NCBI RefSeq assembly: GCF_011752625.1
Contig: NZ_VWXD01000004.1
Span: forward strand, 372,001-436,000
Direction of reading: 5' to 3'
DNA length: 64,000 nt
From: Candidatus Pantoea formicae
Lineage (GTDB): Bacteria; Pseudomonadota; Gammaproteobacteria; Enterobacterales; Enterobacteriaceae
This document shows, in pieces, positions 42,246 to 51,585 of this stretch; positions within the stretch are counted from its first letter, which is position 1, and each line of letters opens with the position of its first letter. Position numbers and translations under genes: made by a program. The notes beneath the pieces were generated by a model. The model had not been told where the DNA came from and ran no database searches. It was given only the letters and a program-made list of their open reading frames with translations.

Positions 42246-42269
42246 CAAAAAACCCCGAAAATTCGGGGC
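42246..42269 (-). terminator. metY terminator
   Basis: Stem CCCCGAA / TTCGGGG with an A- and T-run on either side (six T on the minus strand). Terminates or attenuates the metY transcript before rimP. Confidence 0.88.
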
Positions 42270-42400
42270 TTTTTGTGACTGGACCCTGTACGCCGCATGG
42301 CGGCTTCGGCACACAATCCAAAAGAATTTTTTTCAAAAACTCACTGAGGATGCGTCCGTCGATGCATACAGTATATTTGAAAAAGAACTCTAAGGGAAAG

Positions 42401-42477
<77 letters not shown>

Positions 42478-42493
42478 TCCGAAAACGTGGCGA

Positions 42494-42522
42494 ATATTAC
42501 GCCGATCTTGCGAAAATAGCAA
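42494..42522 (-). promoter_or_regulatory. metY operon promoter
   Basis: On the minus strand -35 TTGCTA, a 17-base spacer and -10 TAATAT, then a GC-rich discriminator typical of stringently controlled tRNA promoters. It fits in the 59-base gap between leuU and metY. Confidence 0.8.
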
Positions 42523-42536
42523 GTTTTACTGAGATT

Positions 42537-42623
42537 TGGTACCGAGGACGGGACTTGAACCCGTAAGCCCTTTCGAGCACTACCACCTCAAGGTAGCGTG
42601 TCTACCAATTTCACCACCTCGGT
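42537..42623 (-). tRNA. leuU: tRNA-Leu (GAG anticodon)
   Basis: 87 bases with encoded CCA and a long variable arm typical of class II tRNAs. The anticodon loop reads CTACCTTGAGGTGGTAG, anticodon GAG (reads CUU/CUC). Follows secG as in E. coli. Confidence 0.96.
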
Positions 42624-42671
42624 ACTGCACTGACTGCGACGTTGTGTTGTCGCTTTTAGCATTGACGATGC

Positions 42672-43007
42672 TTACTGCGGGATATCATTGCCCGGGGTTG
42701 CCGGTTTAGCTGGCTGAGTCTGCTGTTGAGACTGAGCTGGCGCAGTGAGGTTATCCCACTCGCTTCCTTTAGAAGTCTTATTCGTGTTCAGATTGCCAAG
42801 AACCAAGCTGATAATGAAGAACAGAGTCGCCAGCACGCCAGTCATACGAGTCATAAAATTGCCTGACCCGGTTGAACCGAACAGTGTACCAGAGGCGCCT
42901 GCACCGAATGAGGCTCCCATATCAGCGCCTTTGCCTTGCTGCAGCATGATCAGACCTACGAGGCCAATCGCTACAATAAGGAAAACAACTAACAGAGCTT
43001 CGTACAT
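42672..43007 (-). CDS. secG: Protein translocase subunit SecG
   Basis: 111 aa from the ATG at 43007 (MYEALLVVFLIVAIGLVGLI). Two membrane helices (about 2-22 and 53-72) with the cytoplasmic loop QQGKGADMGASFGAG between. Supports SecYE in protein export. leuU follows closely downstream. Confidence 0.97.
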   Translation of the reverse strand: MYEALLVVFLIVAIGLVGLIMLQQGKGADMGASFGAGASGTLFGSTGSGNFMTRMTGVLATLFFIISLVLGNLNTNKTSKGSEWDNLTAPAQSQQQTQPAKPATPGNDIPQ

Positions 43008-43185
43008 AATCAACCTGTTTCCTTGCGCGTTATCTGCACAGTTAAAGCTTCACCAATATTGACGGGGAGTATCGTCATCACCCATCAGAAGCGGGTGTGA
43101 ATACTAACCAATGGCGCATACCTCTGCAAGTGCATTTTTCACGAACTTTATTGATTGCGGAAAAAAGCGCCATCATGGTGATTTT

Positions 43186-43217
43186 ACAGGCGGAAAGGTT
43201 AAAATCTTTCCGCCTGT
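43186..43217 (-). other. Stem-loop just after glmM
   Basis: A perfect 12-bp stem ACAGGCGGAAAG / CTTTCCGCCTGT with an 8-base loop, eight bases past the glmM stop. No U-run follows on the minus strand; a structural 3'-end or processing hairpin is more likely than an intrinsic terminator. Confidence 0.6.
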
Positions 43218-43224
43218 TGCAGGA

Positions 43225-44559
43225 TTAGACCGCTTTGACCGCATCCGCGATTTTATGCGCGAGCGACGTTACCAGCGTTTCGTCTTCACCTTCTACCATG
43301 ACGCGAATCAGGGGTTCAGTACCTGATTTACGCAGCAGAACACGCCCACGGCCTGCCAAAGTTTTTTCCACTTCAGCGCTGACCGCTTTAACGCTGTCGC
43401 TCTCCAGCGGATCGTGGCTGCCACTGAAGCGTACGTTGACCAACACCTGCGGCAACATCTTCATCCCACTGCACAAATCATGCAGGCTCATGTGGTTGCG
43501 CACAATTGCAGTGAGTACTTGCAAACTTGCTACAATGCCGTCACCGGTGCTGATTTTATCCAGCAAAATGACATGCCCGGAGTTCTCTGCGCCCATGCGC
43601 CAGCCCTTCTCCTGCATTTTTTCCAGCACGTAGCGGTCCCCCACTTTCGCACGGGTGAACGGAATGCCCAGCTGCTTCAGCGCCAGTTCCAGCCCCATGT
43701 TACTCATCAATGTCCCCACCACGCCGCCGCGAAGCTGACCTTGACGTAAGGCTTCACGCGCGATGATGTAAAGAATCTGGTCACCATCCACCTTCTGGCC
43801 TAAATGATCGACCATCATGATACGGTCACCGTCACCGTCATAGGCCAGACCAAGATCGGCTTTCTCATCGAGAACACGCTGTTGCAGCATGCGCAAATCG
43901 GTGGCGCCACACTCTTTGTTGATGTTCATGCCATCGGGCTGAACGCCAATCGCAATGACTTTAGCGCCCAGTTCACGCAGTACGTTTGGTGCGATGTGGT
44001 AAGTCGCACCGTTTGCGCAGTCCACCACAATCTTCAAGCCGTTAAGGCTCAGTTCGCCAGGGAAGGTGCCTTTGCAGAACTCAATATATCGACCGGCAGC
44101 ATCAACAATACGGCTTGCTCGTCCCAGTTCCGCAGATTCCACACAGGTCAGCGGCTTTTCCAGTTCCAGTTCAATCGCTTCTTCCACTTCGTCAGGCAAT
44201 TTGGTGCCTTCGGCAGAGAAAAATTTAATGCCGTTATCGTCGAAGGGGTTGTGCGACGCCGAGATCACGATGCCGGCTTCGGCACGGAAGGTGCGAGTCA
44301 GGTAGGCAATGGCAGGCGTTGGCATCGGCCCCGTAAAGGCCGCCGATAACCCCGCCGCCGCCAAGCCAGCTTCCAGCGCCGACTCCAGCATATAACCGGA
44401 AATGCGCGTATCTTTGCCAATGACGACTTTCTTAGAACCCGAACGCGCCAGCACTTTACCGGCAGCAAAGCCCAGCTTCAGTACGAAATCAGGCGTGATC
44501 GGGGCTTCACCCACTTTGCCACGAATGCCATCTGTACCGAAATATTTACGATTACTCAT
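43225..44559 (-). CDS. glmM: Phosphoglucosamine mutase (GlmM)
   Basis: 444 aa from the ATG at 44559 (E. coli 445). Interconverts glucosamine-6-P and glucosamine-1-P for UDP-GlcNAc. The phosphorylated serine is S102 in [10 protein letters not shown]; the Mg-binding YDGDGDR follows near residue 240. It starts four bases after the folP stop codon. Confidence 0.98.
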   Translation of the reverse strand: MSNRKYFGTDGIRGKVGEAPITPDFVLKLGFAAGKVLARSGSKKVVIGKDTRISGYMLESALEAGLAAAGLSAAFTGPMPTPAIAYLTRTFRAEAGIVISASHNPFDDNGIKFFSAEGTKLPDEVEEAIELELEKPLTCVESAELGRASRIVDAAGRYIEFCKGTFPGELSLNGLKIVVDCANGATYHIAPNVLRELGAKVIAIGVQPDGMNINKECGATDLRMLQQRVLDEKADLGLAYDGDGDRIMMVDHLGQKVDGDQILYIIAREALRQGQLRGGVVGTLMSNMGLELALKQLGIPFTRAKVGDRYVLEKMQEKGWRMGAENSGHVILLDKISTGDGIVASLQVLTAIVRNHMSLHDLCSGMKMLPQVLVNVRFSGSHDPLESDSVKAVSAEVEKTLAGRGRVLLRKSGTEPLIRVMVEGEDETLVTSLAHKIADAVKAV

Positions 44560-44563
44560 GCCT

Positions 44564-45397
44564 TTATCCTTTTGCTCTCCGTGTCGCCTCGACAACGCGC
44601 ATCGCTTCGACAGTTTCTTTCACATCATGCACGCGAATAATTTGCGCCCCCTGCATAGCGGCAATCACCGCACAGCTCAGGCTTCCGGTCAGGCGCTGCG
44701 CCGGACCGACATTTAACAGCTGGCCAATCATCGACTTGCGCGACATTCCCACCAGTAGCGGCAAGCCAAAATGGTGGAAATGGCTCAGTTCGGCCAGCAG
44801 TTGATAATTGTGGTTGAGATTCTTACCGAAACCGAAGCCAGGGTCGAGCAGCAGATTCTCTTTTTTAATACCTGCGGCTTCGCAGCGTGCAATCTGTGCC
44901 TGGAAGTAAGCGTCCACTTCACTCACGATATGTTGATATTCGGGTGCTTGCTGCATGGTACGAGGCTCGCCCTGCATGTGCATCAGGCAGACCGGCAAGC
45001 CGGTTTCCGCTGCTGCTGCTAGTGCGCCGGGTTCCGAGAGCGAACGAATATCATTAATGATGTGAGCACCCACTCGCGCAGCCTCGCGGATAACTTCCGG
45101 CTTTGACGTATCGACGGAGATCCACACTTCAAAACGCTGCGCAATCGCTTCGACCACAGGGATAACCCGCGCCAGCTCCTCTTCTACGCTCACTTCATCT
45201 GCGCCCGGCCGCGTCGATTCGCCGCCGACATCGATAATGGTTGCGCCGGCATTGACCATCTCATTGGTGTGGGTCAGTGCGTCCACCAAGGTGTTATGCG
45301 TCCCGCCATCAGAAAAGGAGTCCGGCGTGACGTTCAAAATACCCATCACATGGGGAAACGACAGATCGAGATGGGAATCACGGGCGTACAACTTCAT
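44564..45397 (-). CDS. folP: Dihydropteroate synthase (FolP)
   Basis: 277 aa (E. coli 282) from the ATG at 45397 with GGAG upstream; the longer open frame runs through the ftsH terminator and is rejected. Joins p-aminobenzoate to the pterin in folate synthesis; target of sulfonamides. Signatures [14 protein letters not shown] and [11 protein letters not shown] are present. The C-terminus is a little shorter than in E. coli. Co-transcribed with glmM. Confidence 0.97.
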   Translation of the reverse strand: MKLYARDSHLDLSFPHVMGILNVTPDSFSDGGTHNTLVDALTHTNEMVNAGATIIDVGGESTRPGADEVSVEEELARVIPVVEAIAQRFEVWISVDTSKPEVIREAARVGAHIINDIRSLSEPGALAAAAETGLPVCLMHMQGEPRTMQQAPEYQHIVSEVDAYFQAQIARCEAAGIKKENLLLDPGFGFGKNLNHNYQLLAELSHFHHFGLPLLVGMSRKSMIGQLLNVGPAQRLTGSLSCAVIAAMQGAQIIRVHDVKETVEAMRVVEATRRAKG

Positions 45398-45435
45398 GGG
45401 GGGAATCTCCTGGGAATTCACTGAATCACTAAATG

Positions 45436-45465
45436 TAAAAAACCCCGGACCAGCCGGGGTTTTTG
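45436..45465. terminator. Terminator between ftsH and folP
   Basis: Stem AACCCCGG / CCGGGGTT with a 5-base loop and A/T runs on both flanks. It ends the rlmE-ftsH transcript; folP needs read-through or its own promoter. Confidence 0.9.
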
Positions 45466-45482
45466 CAGAGGTTTGGCGCCTC

Positions 45483-47414
45483 TTATTTGTCGAGCTGCTC
45501 TGACATGGTGTTGCCAGGGTTCGGCGTACGCGGTTCATCAACCGGACGTGGCGCCTTCGGCGTACCATTGTTGTCTGATGAGCTGCTGTTGCCTGAATCA
45601 TCCCAACCCGCAGGTGGGCGAACTTCACGGCGAGCCATCAGGTCATCAATCTGTGGTGCATCGATGGTTTCATACTTCATCAGCGCGTCTTTCATCGCGT
45701 GAAGGATGTCCATGTTCTCACCAAGCAGAACACGAGCACGCTGGTAGTTGCTGTCGATCAGGTGCTTAACTTCCTGGTCGATGATGCGTGCTGTTTCGTC
45801 AGACATGTGTTTCGCTTTCGCCACAGAGCGGCCGAGGAACACTTCGCCTTCTTCTTCAGCATACAGCAACGGACCCAATTTCTCGTTGAAGCCCCACTGC
45901 GTCACCATGTTGCGCGCCAGGTTAGTCGCGACTTTGATGTCGTTAGACGCACCGGTTGAAACGTGTTCAGCACCGTAGATGATCTCTTCTGCAAGACGAC
46001 CACCGTAAAGCGTCGAGATCTGGCTCTCCAACTTCTGACGGCTGGCGCTAATTGCGTCGCCTTCAGGCAGGAAGAAAGTCACACCCAGCGCACGGCCACG
46101 AGGAATAATCGTCACTTTATGTACCGGATCATGTTCCGGCACCAGACGACCAATGATTGCATGGCCGGCTTCGTGATACGCGGTAGATTCTTTCTGCGCT
46201 TCCGTCATCACCATGGAGCGACGTTCCGCACCCATCATGATTTTGTCTTTCGCTTTCTCGAATTCAACCATTGAGACCACACGCTTGTTGCCACGCGCAG
46301 CGAACAGCGCCGCTTCGTTGACAAGGTTAGCGAGGTCAGCACCCGAGAAGCCCGGCGTACCACGTGCGATGATCGCTGCATCAATGTCTGTTGCCAGCGG
46401 CACACGACGCATATGCACTTTCAGAATCTGTTCACGACCGCGAACGTCTGGCAGACCCACCACAACCTGGCGGTCAAAACGACCTGGACGCAACAGCGCA
46501 GGGTCAAGCACGTCTGGGCGGTTAGTTGCGGCGATAACGATGATGCCTTCATTACCTTCGAAGCCATCCATTTCAACCAGCATCTGGTTCAGCGTCTGCT
46601 CACGTTCATCGTGACCACCACCTAAACCGGCACCACGTTGGCGACCTACCGCATCGATTTCATCAATAAAGATGATGCACGGCGCAGCCTTTTTAGCCTG
46701 CTCGAACATGTCACGCACACGAGATGCACCGACACCCACGAACATTTCGACGAAGTCAGAACCCGAAATGGTGAAGAATGGCACCTTCGCTTCGCCAGCA
46801 ATCGCTTTCGCCAGCAAGGTTTTACCGGTACCCGGAGGGCCGACCATCAGGACGCCTTTCGGGATCTTACCACCCAGTTTCTGGAAGCGGCTTGGCTCGC
46901 GCAGATACTCAACCAGCTCACCCACTTCTTCTTTCGCTTCATCGCAACCTGCGACATCAGCAAACGTGGTCTTGATCTGGTCTTCGGTCAGCATGCGGGC
47001 TTTACTCTTGCCAAAGGACATCGCGCCTTTGCCACCGCCGCCCTGCATCTGCCGCATAAAGAAGATCCAAACGCCAATCAACAGCAGCATTGGGAACCAG
47101 GAGATGAAGATGGAAGCCAGCAGGCTTGGCTCTTCTGGTGGTTCGCCAATCACTTTGACGTTTTTGGTCAAGAGGTTATCAAGCAGCTTAGGGTCGTTGA
47201 CAGGAATGTAAGTCGTATATTTATTACTGTCTTTTTTGACAACGTTAATCTCACGCCCGTTAATACGTGCCTCGCGGACCTGATCCTGGTTCACTTCTGA
47301 CAGGAAGGTTGAATAATCAACCCTACGGCCATTCGACTCGCTGGGCCCAAAGCTCTGGAAGACAGACATCAGCACGACCGCGATGACTAACCAGAGAATC
47401 AGGTTTTTCGCCAT
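45483..47414 (-). CDS. ftsH: ATP-dependent zinc metalloprotease FtsH
   Basis: 643 aa from MAKNLILW (47414); an ATG three codons earlier (47423) is also used in some annotations. Membrane-bound AAA+ protease that degrades LpxC, sigma-32 and damaged membrane proteins. Two membrane helices (about 4-22 and 100-120), Walker A GPPGTGKT near residue 195, SRH region, and zinc site HEAGH near 415. The C-terminus is Ser/Asn/Pro-rich. Follows rlmE, as in E. coli, where the pair is heat-inducible. Confidence 0.98.
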   Translation of the reverse strand: MAKNLILWLVIAVVLMSVFQSFGPSESNGRRVDYSTFLSEVNQDQVREARINGREINVVKKDSNKYTTYIPVNDPKLLDNLLTKNVKVIGEPPEEPSLLASIFISWFPMLLLIGVWIFFMRQMQGGGGKGAMSFGKSKARMLTEDQIKTTFADVAGCDEAKEEVGELVEYLREPSRFQKLGGKIPKGVLMVGPPGTGKTLLAKAIAGEAKVPFFTISGSDFVEMFVGVGASRVRDMFEQAKKAAPCIIFIDEIDAVGRQRGAGLGGGHDEREQTLNQMLVEMDGFEGNEGIIVIAATNRPDVLDPALLRPGRFDRQVVVGLPDVRGREQILKVHMRRVPLATDIDAAIIARGTPGFSGADLANLVNEAALFAARGNKRVVSMVEFEKAKDKIMMGAERRSMVMTEAQKESTAYHEAGHAIIGRLVPEHDPVHKVTIIPRGRALGVTFFLPEGDAISASRQKLESQISTLYGGRLAEEIIYGAEHVSTGASNDIKVATNLARNMVTQWGFNEKLGPLLYAEEEGEVFLGRSVAKAKHMSDETARIIDQEVKHLIDSNYQRARVLLGENMDILHAMKDALMKYETIDAPQIDDLMARREVRPPAGWDDSGNSSSSDNNGTPKAPRPVDEPRTPNPGNTMSEQLDK

Positions 47415-47587
47415 GTCACTCAAGGGATTAACCTCATATTACAACGGTGTTAACAGACAGCGTAGGGTACTATATATCCTTCGGACCTGGAATCGCGGCG
47501 CTGATGATTTTACTGCTTTCCACTGAAACTCAGAATTACACATCAGAGTAAACGCAGTTCGCCTTGCTTTGATTCTGGTGCCGAGGG

Positions 47588-48217
47588 CTATAGTTTGCGC
47601 CCTGTCGCCACAATGTACACTTCGCGCGAACGTAATCGCGAAGCGTCCGGCTTACGAATTTTCACTTTCGTAAACAGGGAGCGAATTTCCCGCAGGTATT
47701 CATCGAAGCCATCTCCCTGAAACACTTTCACTACAAAACTGCCGCCAGGTGCCAGAACATCACGACACATCTCCAGCGCCAACTCTACCAAATACATCGA
47801 TCGCGGAATATCAACCGCAGGTGTACCACTCATGTTCGGTGCCATGTCAGACATGACGACCTGTACCTTTTGGTCACCCACGCGTTCTAATAAGGCGCTC
47901 AGTACCGCCTCATCACGAAAATCGCCCTGTAAAAAATCAACACCGACAATCGGGTCCATCGGCAGGAGGTCACAGGCAATAATACGCCCATTCGATCCAA
48001 TTTGTTGTACCGCATATTGCGACCAACCACCGGGTGCAGCACCCAGATCTACCACTGTCATGCCGGGTTTGAAAAGCTTGTCACCCTGCTGAATTTCATC
48101 AAGTTTAAACCAGGCGCGCGAACGCAACCCTTTTTTCTGTGCCTGCAGCACATATTTATCGCTAAAGTGTTCCTGAAGCCAGCGACTGGAACTGGCCGAA
48201 CGCTTTTTACCCGTCAT
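47588..48217 (-). CDS. rlmE: 23S rRNA 2'-O-methyltransferase RlmE
   Basis: 209 aa from the ATG at 48217 ([18 protein letters not shown]), the same length as E. coli (RrmJ/FtsJ). Methylates U2552 of 23S rRNA in a late 50S step. SAM motif [13 protein letters not shown]; catalytic Lys-Asp-Lys-Glu set is present in order. A longer frame upstream is rejected. Confidence 0.98.
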   Translation of the reverse strand: MTGKKRSASSSRWLQEHFSDKYVLQAQKKGLRSRAWFKLDEIQQGDKLFKPGMTVVDLGAAPGGWSQYAVQQIGSNGRIIACDLLPMDPIVGVDFLQGDFRDEAVLSALLERVGDQKVQVVMSDMAPNMSGTPAVDIPRSMYLVELALEMCRDVLAPGGSFVVKVFQGDGFDEYLREIRSLFTKVKIRKPDASRLRSREVYIVATGRKL

Positions 48218-48291
48218 AATTTTTCCAGTTAAATCGTCATCGTAGCGATAAATCAGCACGCAATGGTTGCGTTGATTTGGCGATAAACCCG

Positions 48292-48319
48292 AGATGGCGG
48301 TAGAATGAACCGTTTTCAA
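48292..48319 (-). promoter_or_regulatory. Candidate sigma-32 promoter of rlmE-ftsH
   Basis: On the minus strand TTGAAA (48314-48319), a 13-base spacer and CCGCCATCT (48292-48300), close to the heat-shock pattern CTTGAAA-N-CCCCATNT. E. coli rrmJ-ftsH is heat-inducible, which supports the reading. It lies about 75 bases before the ATG. Confidence 0.55.
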
Positions 48320-48343
48320 TCCCTGAGTAAGCAAAAAAATACG

Positions 48344-48637
48344 ATGAATCTGAGTACCAAACAAAAACAGCACCTCAAAGGCCTTGCCCATCCACTGAAA
48401 CCGGTGGTTATGTTGGGCGGCAATGGCCTGACTGAAGGCGTGCTAGCCGAGATCGAACTCGCGCTCGAACATCACGAATTGATCAAGGTAAAAATTGCCT
48501 CGGAAGATCGTGAGACCAAGCTGCTGATCGTTGACGCTATTGTACGCGAAACTAAAGCGAGCAACGTACAGGTCATCGGCAACACGCTGGTGCTGTATCG
48601 CCCTGCAAAAGAGCGCAAAATTACTCTACCACGTTAA
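48344..48637 (+). CDS. yhbY: YhbY, CRM-domain RNA-binding protein
   Basis: 97 aa from the ATG at 48344, the same length as E. coli. A single CRM (CRS1-YhbY) domain with an IF3-C-like fold; associates with pre-50S particles. The motif [25 protein letters not shown] matches in pieces. The Shine-Dalgarno is poor. Divergent from rlmE; a terminator follows. Confidence 0.96.
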   Translation: MNLSTKQKQHLKGLAHPLKPVVMLGGNGLTEGVLAEIELALEHHELIKVKIASEDRETKLLIVDAIVRETKASNVQVIGNTLVLYRPAKERKITLPR

Positions 48638-48695
48638 TCAACGCTGTTTAGGCAACGATAACGGGCAGAGAAAGTGCCATGCTCCTGCATGGGAT

Positions 48696-48720
48696 AAAAG
48701 GCCGCAATGCGGCCTTTTTC
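48696..48720 (+). terminator. yhbY terminator
   Basis: Stem AAAGGCCGC / GCGGCCTTT with an AAT loop followed by a T-run, 59 bases past the stop codon. Confidence 0.9.
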
Positions 48721-48766
48721 CTTTCTTTACAAAATGCAGCTACACATTTCAAAGCGTAGCAATATC

Positions 48767-49243
48767 TTAAAGGTATTCCACCTTTAACACTTCATATTCC
48801 ACATCGCCGCCCGGTGTTTTCACAATCGCGACGTCATCTGCTTCTTTTCCAATCAAACCACGCGCCATTGGCGAGTTTACAGAAATCAGATTCTGCTTAA
48901 AGTCGGCTTCGTCATCACCCACGATGCGGTAGGTGAATTCTTCGTCCGTATCCACATTCAAAATGGTCACGGTAGCACCAAAGATAACGCGTCCGGTTTT
49001 TGGCATTGTCGTGATATCAATCACCTGCGCGTTGGAGAGTTTGGCTTCAATCTCCTGAATACGGCCTTCACAAAAACCCTGCTCTTCACGAGCAGCATGG
49101 TATTCGGCATTTTCTTTCAGATCGCCGTGCTCACGGGCTTCGGCAATAGAGGCGATGATGCGCGGACGCTTCACGGTTTTCAGTTCGTTCAGCTCTTCAC
49201 GCAGGCTCTCAGCGCCTTTCAACGTCATCGGAATCTGATTCAT
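48767..49243 (-). CDS. greA: Transcript cleavage factor GreA
   Basis: 158 aa, the same length as E. coli. Enters the secondary channel of RNA polymerase and stimulates cleavage of backtracked RNA. An N-terminal coiled coil with the acidic tip ([15 protein letters not shown], catalytic D/E) precedes a C-terminal FKBP-like domain. Preceded by AGGAG. The leader contains a GraL-like hairpin. Confidence 0.98.
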   Translation of the reverse strand: MNQIPMTLKGAESLREELNELKTVKRPRIIASIAEAREHGDLKENAEYHAAREEQGFCEGRIQEIEAKLSNAQVIDITTMPKTGRVIFGATVTILNVDTDEEFTYRIVGDDEADFKQNLISVNSPMARGLIGKEADDVAIVKTPGGDVEYEVLKVEYL

Positions 49244-49345
49244 TTTGGCTCCTCGTCATCTATCCTGGTTAACGGCGTCATCCTGACCGGTGACAGCAGA
49301 AAACAGCTTCTGCGGCGCGTTACCTCTTTTCACAAGCAAAAGAAG

Positions 49346-49373
49346 CCTGACCCGGAAAGCTTTCCGGGTCAGG
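49346..49373 (-). ncRNA. GraL-like leader hairpin upstream of greA
   Basis: A perfect 28-base palindrome with arms CCTGACCCGGAAAG / CTTTCCGGGTCAGG. On the minus strand it is followed by CUUCUUUUGC, so it can work as an intrinsic terminator about 7 bases after a sigma-E-type start site. In E. coli most greA promoter transcripts stop in the leader and yield the small RNA GraL. The arrangement here is the same. Confidence 0.7.
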
Positions 49374-49386
49374 TTCGGTTTTGCAT

Positions 49387-49414
49387 TTTGATACGTATTT
49401 TACCCCAGAGTTCC
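49387..49414 (-). promoter_or_regulatory. Sigma-E type promoter of greA
   Basis: On the minus strand GGAACTC (49408-49414), 16 bases, then TCAAA (49387-49391), an excellent match to the envelope-stress sigma-E consensus GGAACTT-N15/16-TCAAA. A sigma-70 -10 (TAAAAT) overlaps the spacer. E. coli greA also has sigma-E and sigma-70 promoters. Confidence 0.75.
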
Positions 49415-49489
49415 CTGTGGGTCATCGTTTACTTTGCACCGCCTCGGGACGTAGTATTGACGCCTTCACCCGTCAGTTACCGCGAGATT

Positions 49490-50923
49490 ATGCGATTTTC
49501 ACGACTTGTTACCGGATTAACCTGTGCGTTTATGCTGCAGGCACAAGCAGCCCCCGTTGAAGAATACATGCAGTATTTGCCAGACGGCGCAAACCTGGCG
49601 CTGATGGTACAAAAAGTGGGCGCATCAACCCCGATAATCGACTATCACGGCAAACAGATGGCGCTGCCCGCCAGTACCATGAAGGTGATCACCGCGTTGG
49701 CAGCCCTGCTGGAACTAGGACCAGACTTCCGTTTTCAGACCACCATGGAAACCAAAGGCGCAGTGAGTGATGGCACCTTAAACGGCGATTTAGTCGCGCG
49801 TTTTGGTGGCGATCCTACACTCAGCCGTCAGGATCTGCGTAACATGGTAGCGGCGCTGAAAAAGCAGGGCATCACGCATATCAAAGGCAATCTGGTGATC
49901 GATACCTCGGTGTTTGCCAGCCACGACGCTGCGCCAGGTTGGCCATGGAACGATATGACGCAGTGCTTCAGCGCCCCGCCTGGCGCGGCTATCGTAGATA
50001 AAAACTGCTTCTCTGTTTCGCTCTACAGTGCTAACACACCGGGCGAAAACGCGTTTGTGCGTATCGCCTCGTATTATCCAGCGCATATGTTTAGCCAAGT
50101 GCGCACTATTGGTCGTAACAGTGGAGATGGGCAGTACTGCGAGTTGGATGTGGTGCCGGGCGAGTTAAACCGCTATACGCTGACCGGCTGCATGCGTCAA
50201 CGCGCCGAACCTTTACCGCTGGCGTTTGCTGTGCAGGATGGCGCCGCTTGGGCGGGCGAAATTCTTAAGGCGGAGCTACGTGCCGCAGATATCGATTACA
50301 GCGGCCATTTAGTGCGCCAGACGCAGGTTACCTCACCGGGGACCGTGTTAGCGTCGACGCAATCCGCGCCGCTGCACAACCTGCTGCACACCATGCTGAA
50401 GAAATCGGACAACATGATTGCGGATACGGTGTTCCGCACCATCGGCCATCACTATTTCAACGTACCAGGCACGTTCCGCGCCGGTTCCGATGCGGTACGC
50501 CGTATTCTGAGAGAAAAAGCCGGCGTTGATCTGGGCAACAGCATTCAGGTCGATGGTTCTGGCTTGTCCCGTCACGATTTGATCGCGCCGGATACCATGA
50601 TGCAGGTGCTGCAATACATTGCTAAAAATGATTCGACGTTGGACTATATTTCGATGCTGCCGCTGGCTGGCTATGATGGCACGCTGCAATATCGTGGTGG
50701 TCTGCACGAAGCGGGTCTGGATGGCAAAGTCTCGGCCAAAACCGGTTCACTACAGGGCGTCTATAATCTGGCAGGATTCATCACCACCTCCAGCGGCGCA
50801 CGCGTGGCCTTTGTGCAATATCTTTCTGGCTATGCGGTACCGCCTGAAGATCAAAAAACGCGGCGTATCCCGTTGGTACGCTTTGAGAGCCGTCTCTACT
50901 CGGATATCAACAAAAACAACTAA
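49490..50923 (+). CDS. dacB: D-alanyl-D-alanine carboxypeptidase/endopeptidase DacB (PBP4)
   Basis: 477 aa from the ATG at 49490, the same length as E. coli; the much longer frame upstream is rejected. Signal peptide cleaved after A20. The active-site serine is S62 with K65 (SxxK), SDN near residue 306 and KTG near 417. A periplasmic class C penicillin-binding protein that trims peptidoglycan. The stop codon overlaps the pmrA start (TAATG). In E. coli the downstream neighbour is obgE; here it is pmrAB. Confidence 0.97.
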   Translation: MRFSRLVTGLTCAFMLQAQAAPVEEYMQYLPDGANLALMVQKVGASTPIIDYHGKQMALPASTMKVITALAALLELGPDFRFQTTMETKGAVSDGTLNGDLVARFGGDPTLSRQDLRNMVAALKKQGITHIKGNLVIDTSVFASHDAAPGWPWNDMTQCFSAPPGAAIVDKNCFSVSLYSANTPGENAFVRIASYYPAHMFSQVRTIGRNSGDGQYCELDVVPGELNRYTLTGCMRQRAEPLPLAFAVQDGAAWAGEILKAELRAADIDYSGHLVRQTQVTSPGTVLASTQSAPLHNLLHTMLKKSDNMIADTVFRTIGHHYFNVPGTFRAGSDAVRRILREKAGVDLGNSIQVDGSGLSRHDLIAPDTMMQVLQYIAKNDSTLDYISMLPLAGYDGTLQYRGGLHEAGLDGKVSAKTGSLQGVYNLAGFITTSSGARVAFVQYLSGYAVPPEDQKTRRIPLVRFESRLYSDINKNN

Positions 50924-51585
50924 TGAAACTGCTGATTGTTGAAGATGATGCGCTGTTACAGTCGGGCCTGGCTCAGGCCCTCAGTGCACAAGGTTATGCC
51001 ATCGATTGCGCCAGCACGGCCGCAGAGAGCAACGCATTTTTGCGTAGCGGCCAATACAGCCTGATCGTGTTGGATCTCGGCCTGCCGGATCGTGATGGCG
51101 CGACGCTGTTGCGCCAGTGGCGACGTGACGGCATCAACGTGCCGGTATTGATCCTCACGGCACGTGATGCACTTGAAGATCGCGTCGATGGCTTGGATGC
51201 AGGCGCCGATGATTATCTGGTGAAACCTTTTGCGCTGGTGGAACTGCAGGCACGTGTACGTGCCCTGATCCGCCGTTTTCAGGGACACAGTGACAACTTG
51301 CTACAGCAGGGCGATCTCACGCTGAATCTGAGTTCGCAACAGGTATTGCTTGAAGAGCGCCCGCTAGAAATCACACCGAAAGAGTTCGCACTGCTGACGC
51401 GCCTGTTGATGCGCGTCGGTCAGAACGTCCATCGTGAAACGTTGCAGCAGGATCTCTATAGCTGGAATGACGATCCCGGATCCAACACCTTAGAAGTTCA
51501 CATCCACAATCTGCGTCGCAAGCTCGGGAAAGATCGCATCAAAACCGTGCGCGGCGTGGGCTACCGTCTGGAACTGCGCGAATGA
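50923..51585 (+). CDS. pmrA: Response regulator PmrA (BasR)
   Basis: 220 aa. OmpR/PhoB-type: receiver domain with phosphoacceptor D51 (VLDLGLPD) and K in DYLVKPFA, then a winged-helix DNA-binding domain (VHIHNLRRKLGKDRI). Closely resembles E. coli BasR, which turns on lipid A modification genes. Overlaps dacB by one base and pmrB by four. Confidence 0.93.
   Translation: MKLLIVEDDALLQSGLAQALSAQGYAIDCASTAAESNAFLRSGQYSLIVLDLGLPDRDGATLLRQWRRDGINVPVLILTARDALEDRVDGLDAGADDYLVKPFALVELQARVRALIRRFQGHSDNLLQQGDLTLNLSSQQVLLEERPLEITPKEFALLTRLLMRVGQNVHRETLQQDLYSWNDDPGSNTLEVHIHNLRRKLGKDRIKTVRGVGYRLELRE

Noticed and set aside
42189-42314. ATG-started 42-residue extension of RimP
   Set aside because: It would be encoded across two terminators; the TTG at 42188 gives the standard 150-residue protein.
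43804-44349. 181-residue open frame antisense to glmM
   Set aside because: Shadow of glmM; no start signal or homology seen.
46638-47300. 220-residue open frame antisense to ftsH
   Set aside because: Composition (many His, Thr, Phe) is typical of a reverse-frame shadow; ftsH is intact in the other direction.
49097-49489. Long N-terminal extension of dacB
   Set aside because: The true signal peptide and the E. coli-length protein begin at 49490; the upstream part overlaps greA and its promoter.
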